A stretch of 64,000 nt of DNA. It comes from Chloroflexota bacterium (lineage in GTDB: Bacteria > Chloroflexota > Anaerolineae > Aggregatilineales > Phototrophicaceae). Within the stretch, counting starts at the first letter, position 1. Every line of letters starts with the position of its first letter. Below the pieces are notes generated by a model that worked only from the letters and a program-made list of their open reading frames with translations, did not search any database and had not been told where the DNA came from. Location of the stretch: positions 1-64,000 of the forward strand of contig JAPPEU010000025.1 of assembly GCA_028875245.1 (NCBI GenBank). Reading direction: 5' to 3'. A program made the position numbers and the translations under genes. Below, in pieces: positions 1 to 8,198 of this stretch.

Positions 1-105
1 TCCTTCTTTCCTTTGTGGTGAAAATGAATTTCAACCGAATTCGATACACTACCAGAAGTACCGAGTTAGGAATGCGACAAATGTCAGGATATGTATAGCC
101 GGTGT

Positions 106-126
106 GGGCGAGCCACCGTCTCGCCC
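106..126. repeat. Short hairpin repeat, copy A (GGGCGAGCC type)
   Basis: An imperfect inverted repeat: a GGGCGAGCC arm at 106-114, a three-base loop ACC, and a GTCTCGCCC arm at 118-126, followed by CTAC. The arms pair with one mismatch. A second copy in the opposite orientation lies at 24,155-24,175 and shares the flanking GTAGGGG sequence. The unit lies downstream of the mfd stop codon. It looks like a small dispersed intergenic palindrome; a role in transcript ends is inference. Confidence 0.5.
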
Positions 127-163
127 CTACAACGCTTCAATTAGTTTAGAAATCTCTTTAATG

Positions 164-179
164 ATGCGAACATTCGCAT
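164..179. terminator. Palindrome downstream of mfd, possible weak terminator
   Basis: ATGCGAA at 164-170 is separated by two bases from its exact complement TTCGCAT at 173-179. It lies about 20 bases beyond the mfd stop codon on the minus strand. No convincing run of T follows on that strand, so this may be a protein-binding palindrome or a factor-dependent transcript end and not a classical terminator. Confidence 0.3.
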
Positions 180-198
180 TACTTTCTTGGAAGGACTT

Positions 199-3100
199 CT
201 ACTGACTGATTGCGCCAACCAGGCCGATTTTCTCCGCCAGCTGCTCAAGCAGGTCCAGCAGGCGATCTTGCCAGAGGCCCGCTTCGGCCGGCATTTGCAC
301 CTCGGTCCGCGTGACCTTGATATCCTCGCCCAGCGTCAGCGCCAGCAGTTCGCGATTGATTGTGGCGAGGAAGGGCAGTTTGAGCCGTATTTGGTCGCGC
401 GGCAGCGTGATCTGCGTGGCATGGATCGCCTGCGCCATGACCTTGACCTGGATCTGATAGAGCAGCCCCTCAACCGCGGCCGGCAGGGGACCAAAGCGAT
501 CCTTCAGCTCCGCCCGCATGAGATTCATCTCGTCAATGCTTTTGATGCCGCCGATGCGGCGATACAGCTGCAGGCGCAGCGCCATTTCCGGTATCCAATC
601 CGTTGGCAGGTAGGCTGGGAGCGGCAGGTCGATGATGAGACGCTCGCGCGCCGACGCGGGCGCCAGGCCGGCATCGCTTGCCGCCGCGCCGCCTTTCTGC
701 TCCTGGACCGCCTGCTGCAACATCTCAGTGTACAAATGCAGGCCGACGCTGGCGATATGACCAGACTGGCGCGTGCTCAGAATATCGCCGCTGCCGCGCA
801 TCTCCAGGTCGCGGATGGCGATTTGGAAGCCGGCGCCCAACTGCGCGTTTTCGGCTAGCGTCTCAAGCCGCGTGCGCGCCTCCGGCGTGAGCGAGCCGGC
901 GCTGTGGAAGAAATAGGCGTAAGCCTGCTGGGCGGAGCGGCCGACGCGCCCCCGCAGTTGATAAAGCTGAGCGACGCCGAAGTGATCAGCTCGGTCGACG
1001 ATCAGCGTGTTGACGCGCGGCATGTCGATGCCGTTTTCGATGATTGATGTTGAAATCAGGATGTCATATTCGCCGCGCGTGAATTCGGACATAACTTTTT
1101 CCAGCGCGCGCGGCGGCATTTGTCCGTGCGCGACGGCGATTGCCGCTTCCGGTACGATTCTTTCAATCCGATTGCGGATGATATGGATGGACTGGACGCG
1201 ATTGTGCACGACGAACACTTGCCCTCCGCGCTCTATCTCGCGCATGATCGCCAGCCGGCTCAGCTTTTCATCCCAGGCGCCGACTTGCGTGATCACCGGC
1301 AGTCTTTCTTCGGGCGCCGATTGGATCATGCTGATATCGCGAATCCCGCTCAAGCTGAGGTAGAGCGTGCGCGGGATGGGCGTCGCCGTCAGCGTCAAGA
1401 TATCTATGCGCGATCGCAGCTTCTTAAAATGCTCCTTGTGCTTGACGCCGAAACGCTGCTCCTCGTCGATGATCATCAGGCCAAGCTGCTTGAAGCGAAT
1501 ATCGGCTGAGAGCAGGCGATGCGTGCCGATCACAATATCGACTTCCCCGCTGGCGAGCCGGTCGATGATTTGCGTCTGCTGCGCTTTGCCGCGGAAACGG
1601 GAGAGCATTTCGATCTCGACCGGAAAGGCCGACAAACGAGACTTGAAGTTTTCGAAATGCTGCTGCGCCAGCACGGTTGTCGGCACCAGGACAGCGACCT
1701 GCGCGCCATCCTGCACCGCTTTGAAGGCGGCGCGCAAGGCGACCTCCGTCTTGCCAAAGCCGACATCGCCGCAGATCAAGCGGTCCATGGGCTTGCGGTC
1801 GTGCATGTCGACTTTTACTTCCTGAATGACACGCAGTTGGTCTTCAGTTTCGACGAAGGGAAAACCGGCTTCCATCTCGTGCTGCCAGGCGCTGTCGGGG
1901 CTGAAGGCGTAACCGGAGGCTTGGGCGCGCCGGCTGTAAACTTCGAGCAGCTCTTTGGCTTCTTCTTCCGCGTTGCGGCGGGCTTTGTCGCGCGCCTTTT
2001 GCCATTGATCCGGCTTGCCCAACTTGTTGAGCTTCGGCGGCGTTTCTTCCGCGCCCACGTAGCGCGAGAGGCGGTCGGCCTGGTGGATGGGCACATAAAT
2101 GCTATCCGCCCCGTGATACTCGACCAGCAAGTATTCGCGCTCGGTGCTGTTGAGAGTGCGATGGCGCAAGCCGATGAATCTGCCGATGCCGTAATCGACA
2201 TGCACAACATGCGTGCCCTCGTTCCAATCGGTGTAGGAGGTGTCTGTCGCCTTGCTCGCGCGCGCGCCTTTCGCTTCGCTGCGCCGCCGTGGTTCAGGGC
2301 GTGACCAGCCGAAGATTTCGGCATCGGTGATGAAGTGCAGCGCGCCGCCATCGCTCGCCAGCGACCAGCCTTCCGCCGCCGAGCCGCGCACGAAGCGCAA
2401 GGATGCGGGCTGTGGCGCTTCCTCGATTGATTCGATCGTTGGAATAAAGGCGGACGCATCCTGCTCGTACCAGAGATTCTCCAGCCGCTCCACTTGTTCC
2501 GTGATGATCACGGCGCGGTCGCCATGATTGCGCAGCTGCCGCGCGCGATTGAGCAGCGGGCGCAGCTGCCCGCCGAAGCGCTCCCCCGGCGAGAACAGGC
2601 GCGGCGCGTCGCCCACTGGCAGATTGGCCAGCTCTAAAGTCGTCAGACGATCGAGACTGGCTTGCAGCGCGCTCCATGACAAATAGGGCGCCGGATGGTC
2701 GGCTGCGATCTGCAATGAAGACTCGGCGTCGCCGCGGTTGTCTTCCGCCGCCTCGCTGATTTCCCCCGCCGTCGATTCGAGAAAATCAGGCTCTTCAAGA
2801 ATAACCAGGGAGTTTGCCGGCGCGTAATCGAGCAGACTGGCCGGTCGGTCATAGAGATAGGGCAAATAATGCTCAATGTGGGCGAAGGCGCTGCCTTGCG
2901 ACAAGGACTCGATGTCGGCGCTGATGCTGGTTGAGCTGGCGCTATCTTCGCCGATTGCGCGCAGCCAGGCCTTTCGCGCGGCGCCGACGGCCGCTGTCAT
3001 GGCGGGCAGGGCTTCTCGGGCCGGCATGATACTGGCCGATTCAACGCGAAAAATGCTGCGCTGGTCGCCCGGGTCGAAGCGGCGCAAGCTTTCAACCTCG

Positions 3101-3717
3101 TCGTCAAAGAACTCGATGCGCAGGGGATAATCGCTCGCCAGCGGGTAGATATCGAGAATACCGCCGCGTCGGCTGAAACTGCCCGGTTCGGCAACGACGG
3201 TCGCCGGTTCATAACCCATGCCGATCCAGCGCAGGATGAGCGATTCCATGCGATGCCGCTGTCCGATTTCGATTTTGAGCGACGCGTCGCGAAATACTGA
3301 TAAGGGGAGGGTGGCCTGCATGACGGCTTTGGCTGAGGCGACGATCACGATATTTTTCTGGCTAGGCGACAGAGCCAAAGCGGACAAGGTATCGATGCGA
3401 TTGCGGATAACGCTCGCGTCCCAGGGGGCGCGTTCGTAAAAGAGCGCAGAGGGCTCTGCAAAGCGGTAGAGACGCGCGCTATCGGCCTGCCAAATCGGCA
3501 GTTGCTCGCTGACGTTGTAGGCGCGACGCAGGGCCGCGGTCATGAAGATAATCGGGCCGTCCCAGTCCGCCGCCAGCGCTGCCAGCAGAAAGGGCCGCGC
3601 GGAACGAACGACGCTGAATTGCGTATTCTGACTGCGCTGCGCGAGCTCGGCGAGCAGCGACTGATAAGCCCTGCATTCGCGCAGGATGTTCAGGAGCCCT
3701 GACAGATTCTGCGACAT
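199..3717 (-). CDS. mfd: Transcription-repair coupling factor Mfd
   Basis: This 1,172-residue protein matches the length of bacterial Mfd, the DNA translocase that removes stalled RNA polymerase and recruits UvrA in transcription-coupled repair. The UvrB-like N-terminal part is followed at about residues 490-550 by the CarD-type RNA-polymerase-interaction domain (THVVHVDYGIGRF). A superfamily-2 motor follows, with Walker A GDVGFGKTE near residue 650, the DEEQ box, and TATPIPRTL. The C-terminal part carries the Mfd regulatory domain. It stands alone on the minus strand. A TATACT element at 3,753-3,758, about 35 bases upstream of the ATG, could be its -10 box. No frameshift or missing motif was seen. 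Confidence 0.97.
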   Translation of the reverse strand: MSQNLSGLLNILRECRAYQSLLAELAQRSQNTQFSVVRSARPFLLAALAADWDGPIIFMTAALRRAYNVSEQLPIWQADSARLYRFAEPSALFYERAPWDASVIRNRIDTLSALALSPSQKNIVIVASAKAVMQATLPLSVFRDASLKIEIGQRHRMESLILRWIGMGYEPATVVAEPGSFSRRGGILDIYPLASDYPLRIEFFDDEVESLRRFDPGDQRSIFRVESASIMPAREALPAMTAAVGAARKAWLRAIGEDSASSTSISADIESLSQGSAFAHIEHYLPYLYDRPASLLDYAPANSLVILEEPDFLESTAGEISEAAEDNRGDAESSLQIAADHPAPYLSWSALQASLDRLTTLELANLPVGDAPRLFSPGERFGGQLRPLLNRARQLRNHGDRAVIITEQVERLENLWYEQDASAFIPTIESIEEAPQPASLRFVRGSAAEGWSLASDGGALHFITDAEIFGWSRPEPRRRSEAKGARASKATDTSYTDWNEGTHVVHVDYGIGRFIGLRHRTLNSTEREYLLVEYHGADSIYVPIHQADRLSRYVGAEETPPKLNKLGKPDQWQKARDKARRNAEEEAKELLEVYSRRAQASGYAFSPDSAWQHEMEAGFPFVETEDQLRVIQEVKVDMHDRKPMDRLICGDVGFGKTEVALRAAFKAVQDGAQVAVLVPTTVLAQQHFENFKSRLSAFPVEIEMLSRFRGKAQQTQIIDRLASGEVDIVIGTHRLLSADIRFKQLGLMIIDEEQRFGVKHKEHFKKLRSRIDILTLTATPIPRTLYLSLSGIRDISMIQSAPEERLPVITQVGAWDEKLSRLAIMREIERGGQVFVVHNRVQSIHIIRNRIERIVPEAAIAVAHGQMPPRALEKVMSEFTRGEYDILISTSIIENGIDMPRVNTLIVDRADHFGVAQLYQLRGRVGRSAQQAYAYFFHSAGSLTPEARTRLETLAENAQLGAGFQIAIRDLEMRGSGDILSTRQSGHIASVGLHLYTEMLQQAVQEQKGGAAASDAGLAPASARERLIIDLPLPAYLPTDWIPEMALRLQLYRRIGGIKSIDEMNLMRAELKDRFGPLPAAVEGLLYQIQVKVMAQAIHATQITLPRDQIRLKLPFLATINRELLALTLGEDIKVTRTEVQMPAEAGLWQDRLLDLLEQLAEKIGLVGAISQ

Positions 3718-3752
3718 TGATGCCTTCGAAAGCTGGATTCAAGCGACGGATT

Positions 3753-3758
3753 AGTATA
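3753..3758 (-). promoter_or_regulatory. Possible mfd -10 element
   Basis: On the minus strand the hexamer reads TATACT and lies about 35 bases upstream of the mfd ATG. No convincing -35 hexamer is found at 16-18 bases, so the call rests on the -10 match and position only. Confidence 0.3.
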
Positions 3759-3868
3759 TCAGAGCGGGCGTCGGGCAACTAGACGCGATCAAGCCCAAGT
3801 CGGCCGATTTACGCTGGCTGGTGGCTGGCGGAATCGACAGTTGAATTCCTGACCCTGGACGGAGTAAA

Positions 3869-5044
3869 GTGCAGGTTATGTTCCCAAGACAATTGAAACG
3901 CATGACGCGCCACATGCTCGCGCTGCTGATTCTGGTGGTTGCGATTCCAGGCGGCTTTCCCCAGTCGCAGTCTGAAGAGCCGCTCCCCGCCGCTTGTGAT
4001 ATTGATGGGCGAGCAGCGCAGCGGCGCTTCTATCAGCGCGGCAACGCGCCGGAGGACCTGACTGACGATGCGCTTTGGCGGTTCTCCGATTTGAGGGCGC
4101 AGGGCATAGAGCCGAGCATCATCGAACCCGGCCTGGCGCTCCTGGCGGAATCGCGAACGCGGCAGTCACTCATCATCATGCGCAACGGGCATATCGCCTA
4201 CGAAGCCTATTACAACGGCAGCCGCGCTTCCGACAGCAACAATATCGCCAGCGTCTCCAAGAGTATGCTCTCGGCGCTCGTCGGCGTCGCCATTGAGGGC
4301 GGATATTTCCAATCCACCGATGACAGAATCGCCGATCACTTGCCGGCGCATTATGAATCGCTGATGGCGCCGGCTCTGCGCCGCTTGACGCTGCATGACA
4401 TGCTGACGATGACGCATGGTCTGGCCTGGGATGAGAATGAAGCGGGCCGACTCTTGAACCGCAGCGGAGACTGGGTGGCTGATATTCTGAGACTGCCCCT
4501 GCGTCAGGCGCCGGGCGCGAGCTTCAATTACAGCACTGGCGTCTCGCATGTACTGTCCGCCGTGTTGACCGAGGCGGCCGGCATGAGTGTCTGCGAATTC
4601 GCCCATCGCTTTCTGTTTGAGCCGCTCGGCGTCGAAGTCGAGTTTTGGGGCGTCGACCCGCAGGGCTATTTCACTGGCGGGCACAGTGTGAGCATGACCG
4701 CACGCGAGATTGCGCGCTTCGGCCAACTGTTTCTTGACGAGGGCCGCTGGGCTGGCGAGCAGATCCTGCCTGGCTGGTGGGTGGCGGCCTCGACTTCGCC
4801 GCAAGTCGATATCGGCAACAATTACGCCGGCTATGGCTATTACTGGTGGCTGAACCAGATCGCCGGCTACGATATGTATTCGGCGCTGGGCGCTGGCGGG
4901 CAGATCCTGCACGTCATTCCTGATTTTCGCCTGGTGCTGGTGACGACGCACGGGTATCGCGGCAATCAAAGGGATTACGTCGAAGAGGCGGAATCGTATC
5001 AGTTCATTTGGGATTATTTGATCCCGGCGATCGAAGGCGCCTAA
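3869..5044 (+). CDS. Secreted serine hydrolase, beta-lactamase class C fold
   Basis: A 391-residue protein with a basic N-terminus and a hydrophobic stretch (about residues 14-30), as expected of a signal peptide. The catalytic SxxK motif is SVSK near residue 127 and the second motif is YST near residue 219. A GAGGQ stretch near residue 342 replaces the KTG box, as in many esterase-like members. It probably hydrolyses an ester or amide outside the membrane; the substrate cannot be told, and resistance should not be assumed. The start chosen is GTG with GGAG four bases upstream; ATG at 3,878 is the alternative. It runs convergently into a second member of the family, and the two stop codons overlap. 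Confidence 0.85.
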   Translation: MQVMFPRQLKRMTRHMLALLILVVAIPGGFPQSQSEEPLPAACDIDGRAAQRRFYQRGNAPEDLTDDALWRFSDLRAQGIEPSIIEPGLALLAESRTRQSLIIMRNGHIAYEAYYNGSRASDSNNIASVSKSMLSALVGVAIEGGYFQSTDDRIADHLPAHYESLMAPALRRLTLHDMLTMTHGLAWDENEAGRLLNRSGDWVADILRLPLRQAPGASFNYSTGVSHVLSAVLTEAAGMSVCEFAHRFLFEPLGVEVEFWGVDPQGYFTGGHSVSMTAREIARFGQLFLDEGRWAGEQILPGWWVAASTSPQVDIGNNYAGYGYYWWLNQIAGYDMYSALGAGGQILHVIPDFRLVLVTTHGYRGNQRDYVEEAESYQFIWDYLIPAIEGA

Positions 5045-6249
5045 TCCACCAGCGCCTGATAAGCGAGGGCGCGGAAATCCTGCTGGAAGAGCTGCACATT
5101 GTCCATGATTTGAGTCATGATGATGCCGACCAGCTGCTCCTGCGGGTCGACCCAAAAATTGGTAGCGGCCGCGCCGCTCCAGCCGTAGGTCCCGTCGGAA
5201 TTGAGCACGCCCGTCTGCGCGGCATCCATGATGACATCAAAGCCAAGGCCGAAGCCTTTGCCGGGCATGGGGCTGGGACCAATGGCGAGAGGAAGCAGCT
5301 CCGCCTTGATATGATTGCGCGTCATGAATTCGAGGGTCTTGCGCCCGATTATCCGCGCGTCATCCAGCTCGCCTTCATTCAACAGCGCGTTGGCGAAACG
5401 CCAATAATCCGCCGTCGTGGAGACCAGGCCGCCGCCGCCCGAAGGCGCCGCTGCCGGTTTGCTGAAATCTTGAGCGGCAATACCCTGCGCGCCCTTATAC
5501 ACTTTGAAAGCGCCGCTCAAGGGATCGTGTTGATAAAGTTCAGCCAGGCGGTCGATCTTGTCCGCTGGCGCGAAGAAGTCGGTATCGACCATGCCGAGCG
5601 GGTGAAAGATATGCGCTTTCAGATAGTCTTCGAATGGCATGTCCGCGAGCGCTTGCACCAGGTAGCCGCATACATCGGTGGCGATGCTGTAGTTCCAGCC
5701 GCTGCCCGGCTGAAAGCGCAGCGGCAGTTTCGCCATGCCGGTGATCTTCTCTTCAAGCGAGGCGCTGTCGCTGCGAAAGATCGAATTGCGATACATCTCG
5801 TCAATCGGCGTGTCCAGGTAAAAGCCGTAACTCAAGCCGGCGGTATGGCTGAGCAGGTGATGGATCGTCATTGGCGGATTCTGCGCTTCCAGCTGCTGCC
5901 CCTGGTAGCCCAGGCCGCTTAAGACTTTCGTCTTGCGGAAGGCGGGAATGTAGCGGCTGACCGGCTCGACGAGTTGGAATTTCCCCCGTTCATGGAGCTG
6001 CATCAGAGCGATGGAGGTGATCGGCTTGGTCATGCTGTAGATGCGGAAAATCGTGTCGCGCTTCATCGGCAGCTTGTTGGCTGCGTCACGGTAGCCACAG
6101 GCCTCGAAATGCAGCACTTCCGATTCGCGCCCGACAAGCGTGACAAAGCCGGGCGCCAGCCCCTGGTCGACGTATTCACCCAGCCGGACCTTGATATTGT
6201 TGAGTCGTTCCGAAGACATGCCCAGGGATTCGGGCGCTAGGATCTGCAT
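5041..6249 (-). CDS. Serine hydrolase, beta-lactamase class C / EstB-like
   Basis: A 402-residue protein of the class C beta-lactamase/esterase superfamily. The nucleophile motif SMTK is at residues 72-75 and the YSI motif at about 187. A GWSG segment near the C-terminus occupies the place of the third (KTG/HTG) motif. There is no signal peptide, so it is probably cytoplasmic, unlike its convergent neighbour at 3,869-5,044. Similar proteins act as esterases or transesterases; the true substrate is unknown. It may be co-transcribed with the upstream pth gene, 32 bases away. Confidence 0.85.
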   Translation of the reverse strand: MQILAPESLGMSSERLNNIKVRLGEYVDQGLAPGFVTLVGRESEVLHFEACGYRDAANKLPMKRDTIFRIYSMTKPITSIALMQLHERGKFQLVEPVSRYIPAFRKTKVLSGLGYQGQQLEAQNPPMTIHHLLSHTAGLSYGFYLDTPIDEMYRNSIFRSDSASLEEKITGMAKLPLRFQPGSGWNYSIATDVCGYLVQALADMPFEDYLKAHIFHPLGMVDTDFFAPADKIDRLAELYQHDPLSGAFKVYKGAQGIAAQDFSKPAAAPSGGGGLVSTTADYWRFANALLNEGELDDARIIGRKTLEFMTRNHIKAELLPLAIGPSPMPGKGFGLGFDVIMDAAQTGVLNSDGTYGWSGAAATNFWVDPQEQLVGIIMTQIMDNVQLFQQDFRALAYQALVD

Positions 6250-6281
6250 TTTCAGCTAACTCCTCTCATTTGAATGCTGCG

Positions 6282-7316
6282 CTATCGGGCTGCGCATTGC
6301 GCTTGCAATTGCCGTTGATACTCCAGCGCTTTGGGGTGCTGCGGATTGATCGCCAGGGCCTGCTCGACAGTTTGCAGCGCCGCCTCACTGTCCGCCCGTT
6401 TTATGTGATCGGCCAGAACGAGAAGCCGCGCAACTGCCTTCTTCCGGTTCGCCTGCGCCAGATACCATTCCGCGATCGCGCGTTGAACATCGACCAGCTC
6501 GGGCCGGATGGTCACCGCTTTGACCCGCTCCGCATTTGCCTGGGCGCCCTCTCCGCTCGCGTCGAAAAGCGCCGCCAACTTCAAATGTCCCGCTGCCGCA
6601 GCGTCAAGCATGCCCAATTTCTTTTGCAGCGCGATCAACTGCGCCAGCGTCCGCGTATCGGAAGGGGACAGCTCATGCGCGCGCTGAAGGACTGCGAGTC
6701 GCGTTTCCAGGTCTTGCTTGCTGTGCTCGTTAGCCTGGCTCGGCGCGTCGCCATTGAATCGCGACATGGCGCTATTGATGCCTTCGCTGAGCCAAGCCTC
6801 GATGGCGTCCGCCGCTCTCGCAGCTGCTTCGGCGGCCAAGATGGCGTCATCGCCCTTGAAGGGCCGCAGCACAAAATCGACCGGCTGCATCTTGCCGGGC
6901 GGGCGCCCGATGCCGAAGCGCAAGCGCGCAAAGCCCCCGTCGCCAAGGTGCTGGATGATGCTGCGCAAGCCATTCTGCCCGCCATGCCCGCCCGCATTCC
7001 GCAATCTCAGGATGCCGAATGGCGTGTCCAGATCGTCATGCACAACGATGAGAGCCGCGCGGGGAATGTTGTAATAATCCATCAGCGAGCGGACTGATTC
7101 GCCACTGCGATTCATGTAGGTCAGCGGTTTGGCCAGCTTGACGCGAAGGCCGCGGATGCTGCCATCCCATGTGCGCGCTCGTTTTTCACTGCGGCCCGCG
7201 CCCAGTTGATGGCGCGCCACCAACTCGTCGATGACGCGCCAGCCGACGTTGTGACGCGTCTTCTCATATTTGGCGCCAGGATTTCCCAGCCCCACGATCA
7301 AGCGAAACTCAGCCAT
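6282..7316 (-). CDS. pth: Peptidyl-tRNA hydrolase with C-terminal TPR-like extension
   Basis: Residues 1 to about 190 are a complete Pth, which recycles peptidyl-tRNA released by stalled ribosomes. It shows GLGNPG (9-14), the catalytic histidine at about residue 22 (TRHNVG) and the acidic residue in HDDLD at about 93-97. Pth is normally 185-200 residues; here about 150 more follow. They are alpha-helical with TPR-like pairs (for example a segment ending in AINPQHPKALEYQ), without a stop or frameshift between. The ATG at 7,316 was chosen because MAEFRLIVGLGNPG matches family N-termini; an upstream in-frame start would add 24 unrelated residues. Confidence 0.92.
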   Translation of the reverse strand: MAEFRLIVGLGNPGAKYEKTRHNVGWRVIDELVARHQLGAGRSEKRARTWDGSIRGLRVKLAKPLTYMNRSGESVRSLMDYYNIPRAALIVVHDDLDTPFGILRLRNAGGHGGQNGLRSIIQHLGDGGFARLRFGIGRPPGKMQPVDFVLRPFKGDDAILAAEAAARAADAIEAWLSEGINSAMSRFNGDAPSQANEHSKQDLETRLAVLQRAHELSPSDTRTLAQLIALQKKLGMLDAAAAGHLKLAALFDASGEGAQANAERVKAVTIRPELVDVQRAIAEWYLAQANRKKAVARLLVLADHIKRADSEAALQTVEQALAINPQHPKALEYQRQLQAQCAAR

Positions 7317-7388
7317 AAGCAGTGATTCTGATTTTCCTCGCCGGTATGTTAGCAGAGCGGAACGAATCTTGTACAGTGAAGAAGGCAC

Positions 7389-8183
7389 TCAAAACTCGCA
7401 GTCATCAACGTAGCGCGGGTAGGTGGATTTCGCTTCGTTCGCCATTTCCAGGTCGAGATTCAGCGTGACAAAGGGTTCCTCAGCGGAAGTCGTCGCGAGC
7501 GGGACGCCATCCGGATCGCAGATCCAGCCGGCCCCGCCCAGTTCCATGCGCCCCGCATGACCGGCGTGATTCGACGACAGGCAGAATGCGCCGGAGACGA
7601 CCGCCGCCGCCCGACCGCCGGCCAGCCATTTGTCGTTCGTGTGCAGGGGTGTGCTGCGTGGATTGAGAAGCAACTGCACAGCTCGCCGGCCGTATTCGCG
7701 CGCGTGCTGCATGAACCAGAGTTCTGTGCAAATCATTATCCCCAGCGACAGATCGCCAGAGCATAGCGGCTCAAAGTCAATCGGGGCGCGATCATACCAA
7801 TTGGCTTCCCAGTAGCCGTCGTCGTTTGGCAGGTATGTCTTGTGATGAATCCAGCGAATCCCGCCGTCATCCGTCCATAGATAGGCTGAATTAAACCGCT
7901 TGCCGCCGATATTCCGCGGCGCCGTGCCGCCGATATTCCGCGGCGCCGTGCCGACGATGCGCCTCGCGCCGAGCTCGGGCAGCCTGCCAAGCCAGTACGC
8001 GTGATCATGGGCTGCCCGCTCCCACGTTAAATCGCTTCGGCGGGGAGAGGCGCAAAACCAGGGCGAAAAGCACATCTCGGGCAGCAGCAGCAACTCGGGC
8101 TGCTCCGCCGCGGCATGACGCCGCAGCCGCGTCCACTCGCTCTCCAATGCTCGCGCGTCAAACTGCGTGATTGTCGCTTTCAC
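7389..8183 (-). CDS. Nitrilase-superfamily carbon-nitrogen hydrolase
   Basis: A 264-residue member of the carbon-nitrogen hydrolase superfamily with the full Glu-Lys-Cys triad: E36 in LLPEM, K115 in HHKTYLP and C152 in MICTELW. Such enzymes cleave amides or nitriles. The conserved motifs place it near amidase-type members, but the substrate is not predictable. Residues around 78-94 contain an exact repeat of eight residues (GTAPRNIG) caused by a 24-base tandem duplication at 7,901-7,948. The gene lies 15 bases downstream of the ABC transporter gene and probably shares its transcript. Confidence 0.88.
   Translation of the reverse strand: MKATITQFDARALESEWTRLRRHAAAEQPELLLLPEMCFSPWFCASPRRSDLTWERAAHDHAYWLGRLPELGARRIVGTAPRNIGGTAPRNIGGKRFNSAYLWTDDGGIRWIHHKTYLPNDDGYWEANWYDRAPIDFEPLCSGDLSLGIMICTELWFMQHAREYGRRAVQLLLNPRSTPLHTNDKWLAGGRAAAVVSGAFCLSSNHAGHAGRMELGGAGWICDPDGVPLATTSAEEPFVTLNLDLEMANEAKSTYPRYVDDCEF
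7901..7948. repeat. Exact 24-bp tandem duplication inside the nitrilase gene
   Basis: Two identical 24-base units lie head to tail at 7,901-7,924 and 7,925-7,948, followed by the first five bases of a third. The unit length is a multiple of three, so the reading frame is kept and eight residues are duplicated. The perfect identity suggests a recent slippage event. Confidence 0.95.
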
Positions 8184-8198
8184 AGCAATCCCAGCCGC

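Noticed and set aside
187..858. Open frame on the plus strand opposite mfd
   Set aside because: It is a shadow of the mfd coding frame in a GC-rich gene and has no ribosome site or recognisable motif.
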